Shown here piece after piece: positions 1 to 5,746 of a stretch of DNA of 9,395 bases (positions within the stretch are counted from its first letter, which is position 1; each line of letters starts with the position of its first letter). Made by a program: the position numbers and the translations under genes. The notes below the pieces were generated by a model. That model was not told the origin of the DNA, did no database searches, and saw only the letters and a program-made list of their open reading frames with translations. The stretch covers positions 1 to 9,395 of the forward strand of contig JAUWMW010000071.1 of NCBI GenBank assembly GCA_030612965.1, given 5' to 3'. The DNA is from a bacterium. Its GTDB lineage: Bacteria; Zixibacteria; MSB-5A5; GN15; FEB-12.

Positions 1-69
1 CAGATCTGAACTCTCGGCCATCTTCACAGCCGAAAGCTTGAAATCCCGGTCAAAATTACGACGAGACAT
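1..69 (-). CDS. IS3-family transposase OrfA, N-terminal fragment
   Basis: An ATG at 69-67 opens a frame of 23 codons that runs off the left edge. The peptide begins MSRRNFDRDFKLSAVKMAES, the usual opening of the helix-turn-helix OrfA protein of IS3-family elements (HTH_Tnp_1 type, basic residues followed by F..eFK..AV.la). A GGAGG Shine-Dalgarno sits 8 nt before the ATG. OrfA binds the element ends; in this family it is normally fused to the OrfB catalytic part by programmed -1 frameshifting, which cannot be seen here. It is cut by the window edge, so whether the transposase is intact is unknown. Confidence 0.78.
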   Translation of the reverse strand, partial: MSRRNFDRDFKLSAVKMAESSDL

Positions 70-136
70 AATGAACACCTCCAAAGCCAACTTAACACGA
101 CCTTCAAAAAGTGTCCACCTTTTTGGGGGAAGATCA
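1..136 (-). mobile_element. IS3-family insertion sequence, one end (partial)
   Basis: Read on the minus strand, the element begins at 136 with TGATCTTCCCCC and continues through an A-rich stretch to GTGGACAC at 118-111. This closely resembles the terminal inverted repeat of IS3-group elements, which start TGATCTT and carry a GTGGACAC block. About 40 nt further in there is a GGAGG ribosome binding site and then the start of an OrfA-like reading frame, as expected for IS3 family layout. The rest of the element, including orfB (the DDE integrase-like transposase) and the other inverted repeat, lies left of the window. Its target-site duplication would start at 137 but cannot be confirmed without the far end. 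The 38 nt between the IS and the neighbouring acyltransferase stop codon hold nothing recognisable. Confidence 0.82.
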
Positions 137-174
137 GTTTCGACCTACGAGATGATATGGAGTGTCATACAGGT

Positions 175-1302
175 CTACAGCGGCATTTCGACGATGCGGT
201 AGCGTTTGTACAGGTCGGCGCCCATTTGTTCAATGGCGCTGCGCATGAGTTCATTGGTCTCGAGTATCCACGAAAGTTCGGCCCAACGATAGCCCCTTTC
301 GATGCCGCGATTGTAGATGTCCACATACAGAATCGAGTCCAGCCCGCGTTTGCGAAACTCCGGCACTACGCCTAACGTGATCACGCGAAGACCGTCGATC
401 TTGTTGCTGACCTTCGTGTGCCAAAGCAGTTTGAACAGCCCCACCGGCATCAGCTTTCCCTTGAGATGTATCAGCGCCTGGTTGACATCAGGCACGGCCA
501 TCAGAAAGCCGACCGGTCGACCCTCATGCTCGGCAATAAAAATCAGTTCCGGCTCCACAATCTGCTTGAGACCCTTAGACAGGTGGTTAAACTCGTCCTC
601 GGTCATGGGAACAAAACCCCAGTTGTGCTCCCAGGCTTCGTTGTAGATTTGCCGGACCTTCTGCACCTCGTTCTCGAAATCGCTCATGTTGAGGTTGCGG
701 ATAGTGACTCCGGCGCGCTTGCGCAGTTTCTCGATTACTTTCTGCACCCGTTCAGGGATGGGGTTATCCGGGGTGAGTTTGTAAGCCAGAAGGTCCATCA
801 CCTTCTTGAGCCCGAACTTCTCCGCCAACCTCGGCAGATAGGGCGGATTATAGGTCATCATCACCACCGGCGGCGAGTCGAACCCCTCGACCAGGAAACC
901 GCATTCATGGTTGGTGGAGAAGTTCATGGGACCGCGCATTCGCTCCATATTCTCGCGCTTGAGTTGGATCATGGCTGTTTTGAGAAGATTCGACCCGACT
1001 TCAACATCATCAACACAGTCGAAGAACCCGAAGAACCCGGTCTGTTCCTCATGGTATTCGTTGTGCGCGAAATTGATGCAAGTGGCGATACGGCCGACAA
1101 TCTCGCCGTCCCGTTCGGCCAGAAACAGCCTGGTCTTGGCGGCGCGATAAAATGGGTTCTTGTCGCGGTCGAAGAACTCCAGCCGTTCTGACTTCAGCGG
1201 TGTGACATAATTGGGATCATTACCGTACAGTCGGTTGGGCAGGTCAATGAAATCATTCAACCTCGCCGCCGACTCAATTTCGACAATACTGATAGCTGCC
1301 AT
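175..1302 (-). CDS. GNAT-fold N-acyltransferase, probable bacterial ceramide synthase
   Basis: This is a 375-residue protein with a GNAT-type acyl-CoA binding region near the C-terminus. At about residues 308-322, ITLGVVPEFRKRGLD gives the beta4 strand and the R-x-x-G pyrophosphate loop, although the last Gly/Ala of the usual motif is replaced by Asp. It is followed by a conserved-looking block, RGYRWAELSWILETN. The protein is about twice the length of a simple GNAT enzyme and has a large N-terminal half. The start codon ATG lies 5 nt after the stop of the upstream synthase, with no strong ribosome binding site, so translation is probably coupled. From knowledge of the family, GNAT proteins of this size are associated with serine palmitoyltransferase genes, and the Caulobacter member bCerS acylates the long-chain base to form (dihydro)ceramide. 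Pairing with the SPT-like gene supports that role; the exact substrate is inference. An unspecified acyl-CoA N-acyltransferase is the fallback call. Confidence 0.75.
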   Translation of the reverse strand: MAAISIVEIESAARLNDFIDLPNRLYGNDPNYVTPLKSERLEFFDRDKNPFYRAAKTRLFLAERDGEIVGRIATCINFAHNEYHEEQTGFFGFFDCVDDVEVGSNLLKTAMIQLKRENMERMRGPMNFSTNHECGFLVEGFDSPPVVMMTYNPPYLPRLAEKFGLKKVMDLLAYKLTPDNPIPERVQKVIEKLRKRAGVTIRNLNMSDFENEVQKVRQIYNEAWEHNWGFVPMTEDEFNHLSKGLKQIVEPELIFIAEHEGRPVGFLMAVPDVNQALIHLKGKLMPVGLFKLLWHTKVSNKIDGLRVITLGVVPEFRKRGLDSILYVDIYNRGIERGYRWAELSWILETNELMRSAIEQMGADLYKRYRIVEMPL

Positions 1303-1307
1303 GGATC

Positions 1308-2534
1308 TTACGAGATGAGACCTTTTTCGCGGCCGACTTCGGCGACGATCTCGACCACCCGGTCGAGTTGTTCATCGGTGTGGGTGGCGGTATAGGATGT
1401 ACGGATCATCGCCCGTCCTGGCGGCACGGCCGGTGAGATTACCGGGTTGGTGAAGACGCCGCGATCGAACAGCGCTTTCCAGAAAGTGAACGCTTCGAGA
1501 TCCTCGCCGATCACAATCGGCACGATCGGCGTCTCGGTGCGACCGACGTCGAAACCGAGATCAGCTAATTCCCGACGCATTCGGCGGGCGTTTTTCCAGA
1601 GGTTTTCCCGGCGTTCCGGCTCAGATTCAATAATATCCAAACACGCCAATACCGATGCAGCGTTGGCCGGCGGTATTGAAGCCGAAAATATCAGCGCCCG
1701 CGCGGTATGTTTGACCCACTCGATCACCGCCGCCTCGGCCACGATAAAGCCGCCGAGCGAGGCGAACGACTTGGAGAAGGTCCCCATGGTGATATCAACT
1801 TTATCGATCAAGCCGAAGTGCTCGGCGGTGCCGGCCCCGGTTTCACCCAGAACGCCGACGGAATGGGCATCGTCAACCATCACGCGAATGCCGTAGCGCT
1901 GGGCGACTTCGACCAGCCGCGGCAGGTCGACAATGTCACCTTCCATGGAGAAAACGCCGTCGACCACAACCATCAATCCGCCGCGATAGTTGTTGTTGAT
2001 GACATTGTTGACGACCCGCTCGAAATCGTCCATGTCGTTGTGCGCGAATTTATGGACCTTGCCATAAGAGAGGCGGGCGCCGTCGACAATACAGGCGTGG
2101 ACCTGGCGGTCGATAAACAGAGCGTCACCCTTGCCGACCAGAGCAGAGATGGTGCCCAGATTCGTCTGGAAACCAGTGGAGAATACCAGAGCCGCCTCGC
2201 GTTTCATGAACTTGGCCAGCCGGTGCTCGAGCTCCAGGTGCAGATCGAGGGTGCCGTTCAGGAACCGTGAGCCAGTGCAGCCCGAACCATACTTGAGGGC
2301 GGCAGCGGCGGCGGCCTCCTTGACTTTGGGATGGTTGACCAGACCCAGGTAGTTGTTGGACCCGACCATAATGCACTCTCTGCCGTCGATCACCACTTCG
2401 TCGCCGGGCGCTGACTGCACCGGATGAAAGTATGGGTAAACGCCCAGGTCGCGGACGTTCTGTGGAATCTTGTACCGGTAGCACTTGTCGAACAGATCAA
2501 GGCAAGTGACGCCGGTCTTTTCTTCGGGCGGCAA
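1308..2534 (-). CDS. spt: Serine palmitoyltransferase-like PLP-dependent alpha-oxoamine synthase
   Basis: A 408-residue fold-type I PLP enzyme of the alpha-oxoamine synthase family (SPT, BioF, KBL, ALAS). Visible features in order: N-terminal VYPYFHPV (about 32-39); GSNNYLGL (58-65); GSGCTGSRFLNGTLDLHLE (83-101); FSTGFQTNLG (118-127); His146, expected to stack on PLP; VDDAHSVG with Asp221 and His224; and GTFSKS with the Schiff-base Lys255. The YGSGCTGSRFLNGT stretch, the N-terminal segment and IMVGSNNYLGL resemble bacterial SPTs (Bacteroidetes, Sphingomonas) more than BioF. The predicted reaction is L-serine plus an acyl-CoA or acyl-ACP to 3-ketosphinganine, in the cytoplasm. The start is TTG, chosen because an AAAGGAG ribosome binding site sits 5 nt upstream and no in-frame ATG is available; a nearby ATG upstream is out of frame. 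It is the first gene of a two-gene operon with the GNAT acyltransferase. A ketoreductase gene for the next step is not in the window. Confidence 0.88.
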   Translation of the reverse strand: MPPEEKTGVTCLDLFDKCYRYKIPQNVRDLGVYPYFHPVQSAPGDEVVIDGRECIMVGSNNYLGLVNHPKVKEAAAAAALKYGSGCTGSRFLNGTLDLHLELEHRLAKFMKREAALVFSTGFQTNLGTISALVGKGDALFIDRQVHACIVDGARLSYGKVHKFAHNDMDDFERVVNNVINNNYRGGLMVVVDGVFSMEGDIVDLPRLVEVAQRYGIRVMVDDAHSVGVLGETGAGTAEHFGLIDKVDITMGTFSKSFASLGGFIVAEAAVIEWVKHTARALIFSASIPPANAASVLACLDIIESEPERRENLWKNARRMRRELADLGFDVGRTETPIVPIVIGEDLEAFTFWKALFDRGVFTNPVISPAVPPGRAMIRTSYTATHTDEQLDRVVEIVAEVGREKGLIS

Positions 2535-2539
2535 GTCGG

Positions 2540-2546
2540 CTCCTTT
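2540..2546 (-). promoter_or_regulatory. Ribosome binding site deciding the TTG start of spt
   Basis: AAAGGAG on the minus strand, 5 nt before the TTG at 2534. Its strength and spacing justify choosing the non-ATG start for the synthase gene. Confidence 0.8.
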
Positions 2547-2569
2547 CTCCGGGCATAAAACGACAGCCG

Positions 2570-2598
2570 ATTAAAGCACTTTTGAGCGTGAATGTCAA
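2570..2598 (-). promoter_or_regulatory. Sigma70-type promoter for spt and acyltransferase operon
   Basis: On the minus strand, TTGACA (2598-2593) and TTTAAT (2575-2570) are separated by 17 nt: a perfect -35 box and a 5/6 match to the -10 box. Transcription would start near 2563 and give a leader of roughly 28 nt before the TTG start. No alternative promoter of similar quality was seen upstream of the operon. Confidence 0.78.
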
Positions 2599-2836
2599 GG
2601 AATTAGCCGGTCCAGACAGGTTGTCTCGTATGCTGCTTCTTTTATCGCGTAGCGGCAGGCCTTGTGTCCGCCGATTAATCGGAGTACAACAGGCAGGATC
2701 CTTGTGATCCTGACATTCGTGTTCCGTCCGGTTCCAAGGAATCTGACCTACAATCTGTTGTGAGAGCCGGACGAACGTCCGGGCCACTCGCCGCCCTCGC
2801 CAATTGGTCAAGGCTTGAGCCGCCTCCCCAAAACCC
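2599..2836. other. Divergent intergenic region rich in palindromes
   Basis: This non-coding stretch lies between the two divergent promoters. It holds four inverted repeats: AGACA-GGT-TGTCT (2614-2626), just upstream of the spt -35 box; the perfect 12-bp palindrome CCGATTAATCGG (2671-2682); CAGGATC-CTTGT-GATCCTG (2694-2712); and CCGGACG-AA-CGTCCGG (2767-2782). None is followed by a clear T-run, so they do not look like intrinsic terminators. They could be operators for a regulator of the sphingolipid operon or parts of a dispersed repeat. Frames crossing the region look like chance. Confidence 0.55.
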
Positions 2837-2865
2837 TTGACATCCCGTCGCCGGTTGTCTATACT
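2837..2865 (+). promoter_or_regulatory. Near-consensus sigma70-type promoter for the pth-rpsF operon
   Basis: TTGACA (2837-2842) and TATACT (2860-2865) are separated by exactly 17 nt. The predicted transcription start is near 2872, about 22 nt before the pth ATG. This very strong match fits a gene string encoding ribosomal proteins. The longest open frame for pth would start with a TTG that is itself the -35 box, so that longer start is rejected. Confidence 0.87.
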
Positions 2866-2893
2866 TGCCCCGCTGCCGGTGGGTGGCGAAGTT

Positions 2894-3466
2894 ATGTTGT
2901 CACTCGTTGTCGGACTGGGAAATGTCGGCGCGGCCTATGCGGGCACGCGCCACAATGTCGGCTTTGAAGTGGTGCGGCGCGTGGCCGAACAGCTCAAAGC
3001 CAAGGTTCAACGTTCGACGGTCGAGTATGACTGGGTGTGCGCTTCCCACGGCGAGCAGGAACTGCTTCTGGCCCTGCCGCGGCTTTTGATGAACCGCTCG
3101 GGCATAGCAGTTGAGGCTCTTTTACAGCGAAACGAGTTGACCCCGACGCAGATGTTAGTGGTCCTCGATGATTTCAACCTACCGTTAGGACGCCTCAGGT
3201 TCCGCAGCGACGGTTCCGACGGCGGTCACAACGGGTTGGCCTCGATCATCGAGACGCTTGAAACCGAGAACTTCCCACGGCTGCGTTTGGGAATCGGGCC
3301 GCCGCTCGATAATGTAGACAGCGCCGACTTTGTGTTGAGTAGCTTTGAAACCGAGGAGATCGAACCGAAAGAGAAAATGATCGCCACCGCCGCCGAGGCG
3401 GTACTGTTTGCCATAGACCATCGCCTGGAAGAGGCGATGTCGAAATATAATGTAAACCCTGCTTAG
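2894..3466 (+). CDS. pth: Peptidyl-tRNA hydrolase
   Basis: Releases tRNA from peptidyl-tRNAs that drop off the ribosome by hydrolysing the ester bond, in the cytoplasm. The 190-residue length is typical of the family. Conserved positions are present: N10 in VVGLGN, catalytic H20 in GTRHNVGF, N67 in LLMNRSG, D93 in LDDFNLPLG and N113 in GGHNGL, matching E. coli N10, H20, N68, D93 and N114. One oddity is GNVG where most family members have GNPG. The ATG at 2894 is chosen because the upstream extension would overlap the promoter and because family proteins start just before the IVGLGN strand; the ribosome binding site is only a weak GGTGG. It is the first gene of the operon, with rpsF starting 68 nt after its stop. 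Confidence 0.95.
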   Translation: MLSLVVGLGNVGAAYAGTRHNVGFEVVRRVAEQLKAKVQRSTVEYDWVCASHGEQELLLALPRLLMNRSGIAVEALLQRNELTPTQMLVVLDDFNLPLGRLRFRSDGSDGGHNGLASIIETLETENFPRLRLGIGPPLDNVDSADFVLSSFETEEIEPKEKMIATAAEAVLFAIDHRLEEAMSKYNVNPA

Positions 3467-3484
3467 CTCAACTACCTGATATCC

Positions 3485-3506
3485 AGGGCTAAGCCGTTAG
3501 AACCTT
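3485..3506 (+). promoter_or_regulatory. Candidate S6:S18-binding autoregulatory hairpin in the rpsF leader
   Basis: Upstream of rpsF the RNA can form an upper stem CUAA/UUAG (3489-3492 with 3497-3500) closed by a GCCG loop, over a lower stem AGGG/CCUU (3485-3488 with 3503-3506, one G-U pair), with two unpaired A residues (3501-3502) on the 3' side. Many bacteria have a small rpsF-leader structure with a conserved CCG that binds the S6:S18 complex and represses the operon. The position, the CCG loop and the one-sided bulge fit that outline. The stems are short and no alignment could be run, so this is a candidate only. Confidence 0.45.
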
Positions 3507-3534
3507 TAACCAACGTCCACAGGGAGGATACCTG

Positions 3535-4356
3535 ATGGGACTTTACGAGACCACTTTCATTGTCAACCCTCAAACCGACGACGCTACGATCGAACGTCAC
3601 GTCAAGGCGATAACCGACATTATCACCGAGGCCGGCGGGAAGATCGTGTATGAAAACCGCATGGGTACGCGTCGGCTGGCTTATGCCATCAACAAGCTGA
3701 CCCAGGGCTACTACGCCAACTTCATCTTCGAGGCGCCGAAAACGGTCGTGTCTCAGATGGATCGCCACATGCGGCTGGATGAGGCCTACATGCGACATCT
3801 GACTATCGTCTTTGAAGGCCCGGTGCCGGATAAAGATGCCCCCCCAACTGAGGACTTCCGGTACCGACCGCGAGGTAACCGTTCCGACCGTCCTTATGGT
3901 CGTCGCGATTCGGGTCGTGACCGAGGCAGGCCGGAGGCCGGCAAACCGGCTGAACGCTCACCCGCTCCGGCAGCCACCCCCGCTGAGAAAGAGCCGAGCG
4001 CTTCTCCGGCAGAGACCACCGCTGAGACGGCCCCAGTCACTCCTCCAGCAGCCGCCCCCGCTGAGACGGCCCCAACCGCTCCTCCGGCAGCCGCCCCCGC
4101 TGAGACGGCCCCAGTCACTCCTCCGACAGCTACCCCCGCTGAGAAAGCCCCAGCCGCTGCTCCGGTATCAGAAGCCCCCGCAGCAACTGAGCCGGCACCG
4201 GAGGCTCCTAAGGTAGAACCAGAACCAGTGCCTCCTACGGTCAAACCCGAACCGACAACACCGGCGCCTCCAGCGCAACCACCTGTTTCTAAACCGGCGG
4301 ATGCTGAAAGCAAACCGGCAGACGAAGAGGTTTATCGCGAGGATGAAGAGTTATGA
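3535..4356 (+). CDS. rpsF: Small ribosomal subunit protein bS6 with long disordered C-terminal tail
   Basis: Residues 1-95 are a normal S6 domain: YETTFIVNP at the start, GGKIVYENRMGTRRLAYAI in the middle, MDRHMRLDEAYMRHLTI near the end. S6 pairs with S18 and binds 16S rRNA in the central domain of the 30S subunit. A GGGAGG ribosome binding site lies 7 nt before the ATG. The usual length is about 95-140 residues; here it is 273. The extra part has three zones: an Arg/Gly-rich basic stretch (about 109-132), a Pro/Ala/Thr/Glu low-complexity stretch (about 140-262) with 13-residue repeats such as AETAPVTPPAAAP, and an acidic end EEVYREDEEL. The tail is in frame with no stop or frameshift. In some bacteria the S6 C-terminus is polyglutamylated by RimK; whether that applies here is unknown. 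ssb does not follow it, contrary to the common rpsF-ssb-rpsR order. Confidence 0.95.
   Translation: MGLYETTFIVNPQTDDATIERHVKAITDIITEAGGKIVYENRMGTRRLAYAINKLTQGYYANFIFEAPKTVVSQMDRHMRLDEAYMRHLTIVFEGPVPDKDAPPTEDFRYRPRGNRSDRPYGRRDSGRDRGRPEAGKPAERSPAPAATPAEKEPSASPAETTAETAPVTPPAAAPAETAPTAPPAAAPAETAPVTPPTATPAEKAPAAAPVSEAPAATEPAPEAPKVEPEPVPPTVKPEPTTPAPPAQPPVSKPADAESKPADEEVYREDEEL
4021..4176 (+). repeat. In-frame 39-bp tandem repeats in the S6 tail
   Basis: Three consecutive 39-bp units begin with GCTGAGACGGCCCCA at 4021, 4060 and 4099, and a diverged fourth starts at 4138. Each encodes 13 residues of the type AETAPVTPPAAAP. The unit length is a multiple of three, so copy number can change without breaking rpsF. 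Related but weaker GCTGAGA starts lie upstream, at about 3982 and 4012. Confidence 0.85.
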
Positions 4357-4448
4357 CCGACAGGTTTACGCCTTTCGGCACTGAAGACGGCAGGCAACTG
4401 AAGAACACTATCGGTCACATCCATAGAAAGGACTGTGGGCATGTTTGA
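4353..4448 (+). CDS. Possible 31-codon ORF bridging rpsF and rpsR (uncertain)
   Basis: An ATG at 4353 overlaps the rpsF stop (ATGA) and opens a frame of 31 codons, beginning MTDRFTPFGTEDGRQLKN, that ends at TGA 4446-4448, just inside rpsR. It spans the whole 84-nt gap between the two ribosomal genes. GAGG and GAAGAG upstream could serve as a ribosome binding site. No family is recognised. A frame of this length can occur by chance, so it is recorded as a possibility; if translated it would couple rpsF to rpsR. Confidence 0.2.
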   Translation: MTDRFTPFGTEDGRQLKNTIGHIHRKDCGHV

Positions 4449-4674
4449 CATGAGAATGAGAAGACGAAAGATATGTCGCTTTTGCGAAAATAAGATCGCC
4501 TATGTCGATTTCAAGGATGAGCGGTTACTCCGTCGCTTTGTGAACGAGCGCGGGAAGATAATCCCTCGTCGCATCTCCGGCAACTGTGCACGTCACCAGC
4601 GGAAGCTGACCAAGGCGGTCAAGAGAGCACGCATTCTGGCCATAATGGCGTTCGAGAGTGAATCTTATAGGTGA
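4441..4674 (+). CDS. rpsR: Small ribosomal subunit protein bS18
   Basis: S18 of 77 residues, a normal length. It binds next to S6 in the 30S platform. Recognised by the core block KIAYVDFKDERLLRRFVNER, followed by GKIIPRRISGN and a basic helix RHQRKLTKAVKRARILAIMAF. It keeps CRFC near the N-terminus and GNCARH further on, the pattern of the cysteine-containing, potentially zinc-binding form of S18 found in some bacteria. The start is ATG 4441, because AAGGA (4428-4432) lies 8 nt upstream; the GTG at 4435 would be only 2 nt from that site. Its 3' end overlaps the next gene by 17 nt. Confidence 0.96.
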   Translation: MFDMRMRRRKICRFCENKIAYVDFKDERLLRRFVNERGKIIPRRISGNCARHQRKLTKAVKRARILAIMAFESESYR

Positions 4675-5728
4675 AAAACCAATCTCGACGGCCACTGTCG
4701 AGCAGTTGACCTCCGGCCGCCGTTTGAGTTGCTACTTCACGGCGATGGCGTTCCCCGTCTTCGTGGTGTTGACCTATGGCCCAGTTCTTGGTCAGTTGTC
4801 ACCGTTGGTGGGACTGCTGGTCTCGACCATCTTGTATTTTGCCGCCATCTACTTCTTTCACGGAATCGCCGAGTTGGCCTTTGAGTGCCACACCTACCTG
4901 CTGTGGAGCAGTGCGGTGGCGGCGTTCGTGCTTGGTTTTCTGTCCACTGGTCTGACCGACATCTGGTCGGTGCTGACCGGCTGCAGCATGTTTCTTTTCG
5001 GCGGTGTGATCGTGGGACGGATGTGCAGAGACGGCCATTCCCCCGGTCGCACCTACCTGCTCGGTGCGGGAGTCGTGGCGTTATTTTTCACCGCTCAACT
5101 CTTCAGCTACTGGGCTCCTATGATGGACCAAACCAGTCAGGCAGTCCCCCGGCTATTGGCCGAGATGGAACCGATTTACCGCTCCCTCGGATTCACTGAG
5201 GAGACAACTCAGGATGTTTTGGCCCAGGCCGGGAAACTGTTCGGAGTGATGGTGAGACTTATTCCGGCCTTCACGGTACTCGGCGCTCTGGTAGAATTCG
5301 GCCTGGGTTTCCTGGTCTTCGCCTACGTGGTCAATCGACGTCATCCCTGGCGGCGGTTCTGGGCGCCGTTCAGTCGGTGGCGGGTGCCGTTTGCTTTTAC
5401 GCCGGTGGTAGCTATCACCATTCTGGCTCGTTTGCTGGGCAACGATACCGCCCGGTTGGTCGCAGACAATATACTAGCCATTTTGGCACTCCACTATTGT
5501 ATTGCCGGGCTGGCGCTGATCGAGTATTATATGAACAAGCTGAGTTTGCCACCGCTATTGAGGTTCAGTTTCTATATGCTGCTGTTTTTGACGCAGTTCG
5601 TAAGCCTCTTGGCGGCGACGGCCGCGTTCGGAACCATGATCCTCCTGGGATTCGTCGATAGCTTCGCCGACTGGCGCAAGGAGCCGTCGACAACCGAGGC
5701 GGCCCAGGCAAGAAACCGTTTGCAATAG
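4658..5728 (+). CDS. DUF2232 (YybS-like) multi-pass membrane protein
   Basis: A 356-residue very hydrophobic protein with about eight predicted membrane segments (roughly 24-45, 48-68, 80-98, 102-120, 133-152, 197-225, 243-290 as two spans, and 300-335). A soluble loop lies at about 153-195 and there is a short charged C-terminus. Its composition and its location between rpsR and rplI match the DUF2232 family; in Bacillus the member yybS occupies the same neighbourhood. The family's biochemical function is not established. The GTG start at 4658 overlaps the rpsR end by 17 nt and has only a weak ribosome binding site, so the start is less certain; TTG at 4706 or ATG at 4745 are alternatives that would still keep the first membrane segment, fully or partly. 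Confidence 0.72.
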   Translation: MNLIGEKPISTATVEQLTSGRRLSCYFTAMAFPVFVVLTYGPVLGQLSPLVGLLVSTILYFAAIYFFHGIAELAFECHTYLLWSSAVAAFVLGFLSTGLTDIWSVLTGCSMFLFGGVIVGRMCRDGHSPGRTYLLGAGVVALFFTAQLFSYWAPMMDQTSQAVPRLLAEMEPIYRSLGFTEETTQDVLAQAGKLFGVMVRLIPAFTVLGALVEFGLGFLVFAYVVNRRHPWRRFWAPFSRWRVPFAFTPVVAITILARLLGNDTARLVADNILAILALHYCIAGLALIEYYMNKLSLPPLLRFSFYMLLFLTQFVSLLAATAAFGTMILLGFVDSFADWRKEPSTTEAAQARNRLQ

Positions 5729-5746
5729 CTATTGGAAGGATATACG

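Noticed and set aside
137..174. Possible terminator for the acyltransferase operon
   Set aside because: No stable hairpin followed by a T-run on the minus strand is visible in these 38 nt.
418..1191. Long plus-strand open frame of 257 codons across the acyltransferase gene
   Set aside because: It is antisense to a clear GNAT-family gene, has no ribosome binding site or recognisable motif, and is explained by GC-rich codon use on the other strand.
1707..2270. Plus-strand open frame of 187 codons inside spt
   Set aside because: It is antisense to the strongly conserved PLP enzyme; composition is a mirror of that gene and no family is recognised.
2497..2811. Minus-strand open frame of 104 codons across the spt start and intergenic region
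   Set aside because: It is out of frame with spt, covers the spt promoter and palindromes, and has no plausible protein features.
2837..2893. 19-codon N-terminal extension of pth starting at TTG
   Set aside because: The TTG is the -35 box of a near-consensus promoter and the -10 box lies inside the extension, so it would not be in the transcript.
4021..4176. CRISPR-like regular repeats
   Set aside because: Units are directly abutting 39-bp copies with no unique spacers and encode in-frame protein repeats.
3894..4313. Minus-strand Ala/Gly-rich frame opposite the S6 tail
   Set aside because: It is the complement of the Pro/Ala-rich repeats; low-complexity GC-rich DNA opens several frames at once.
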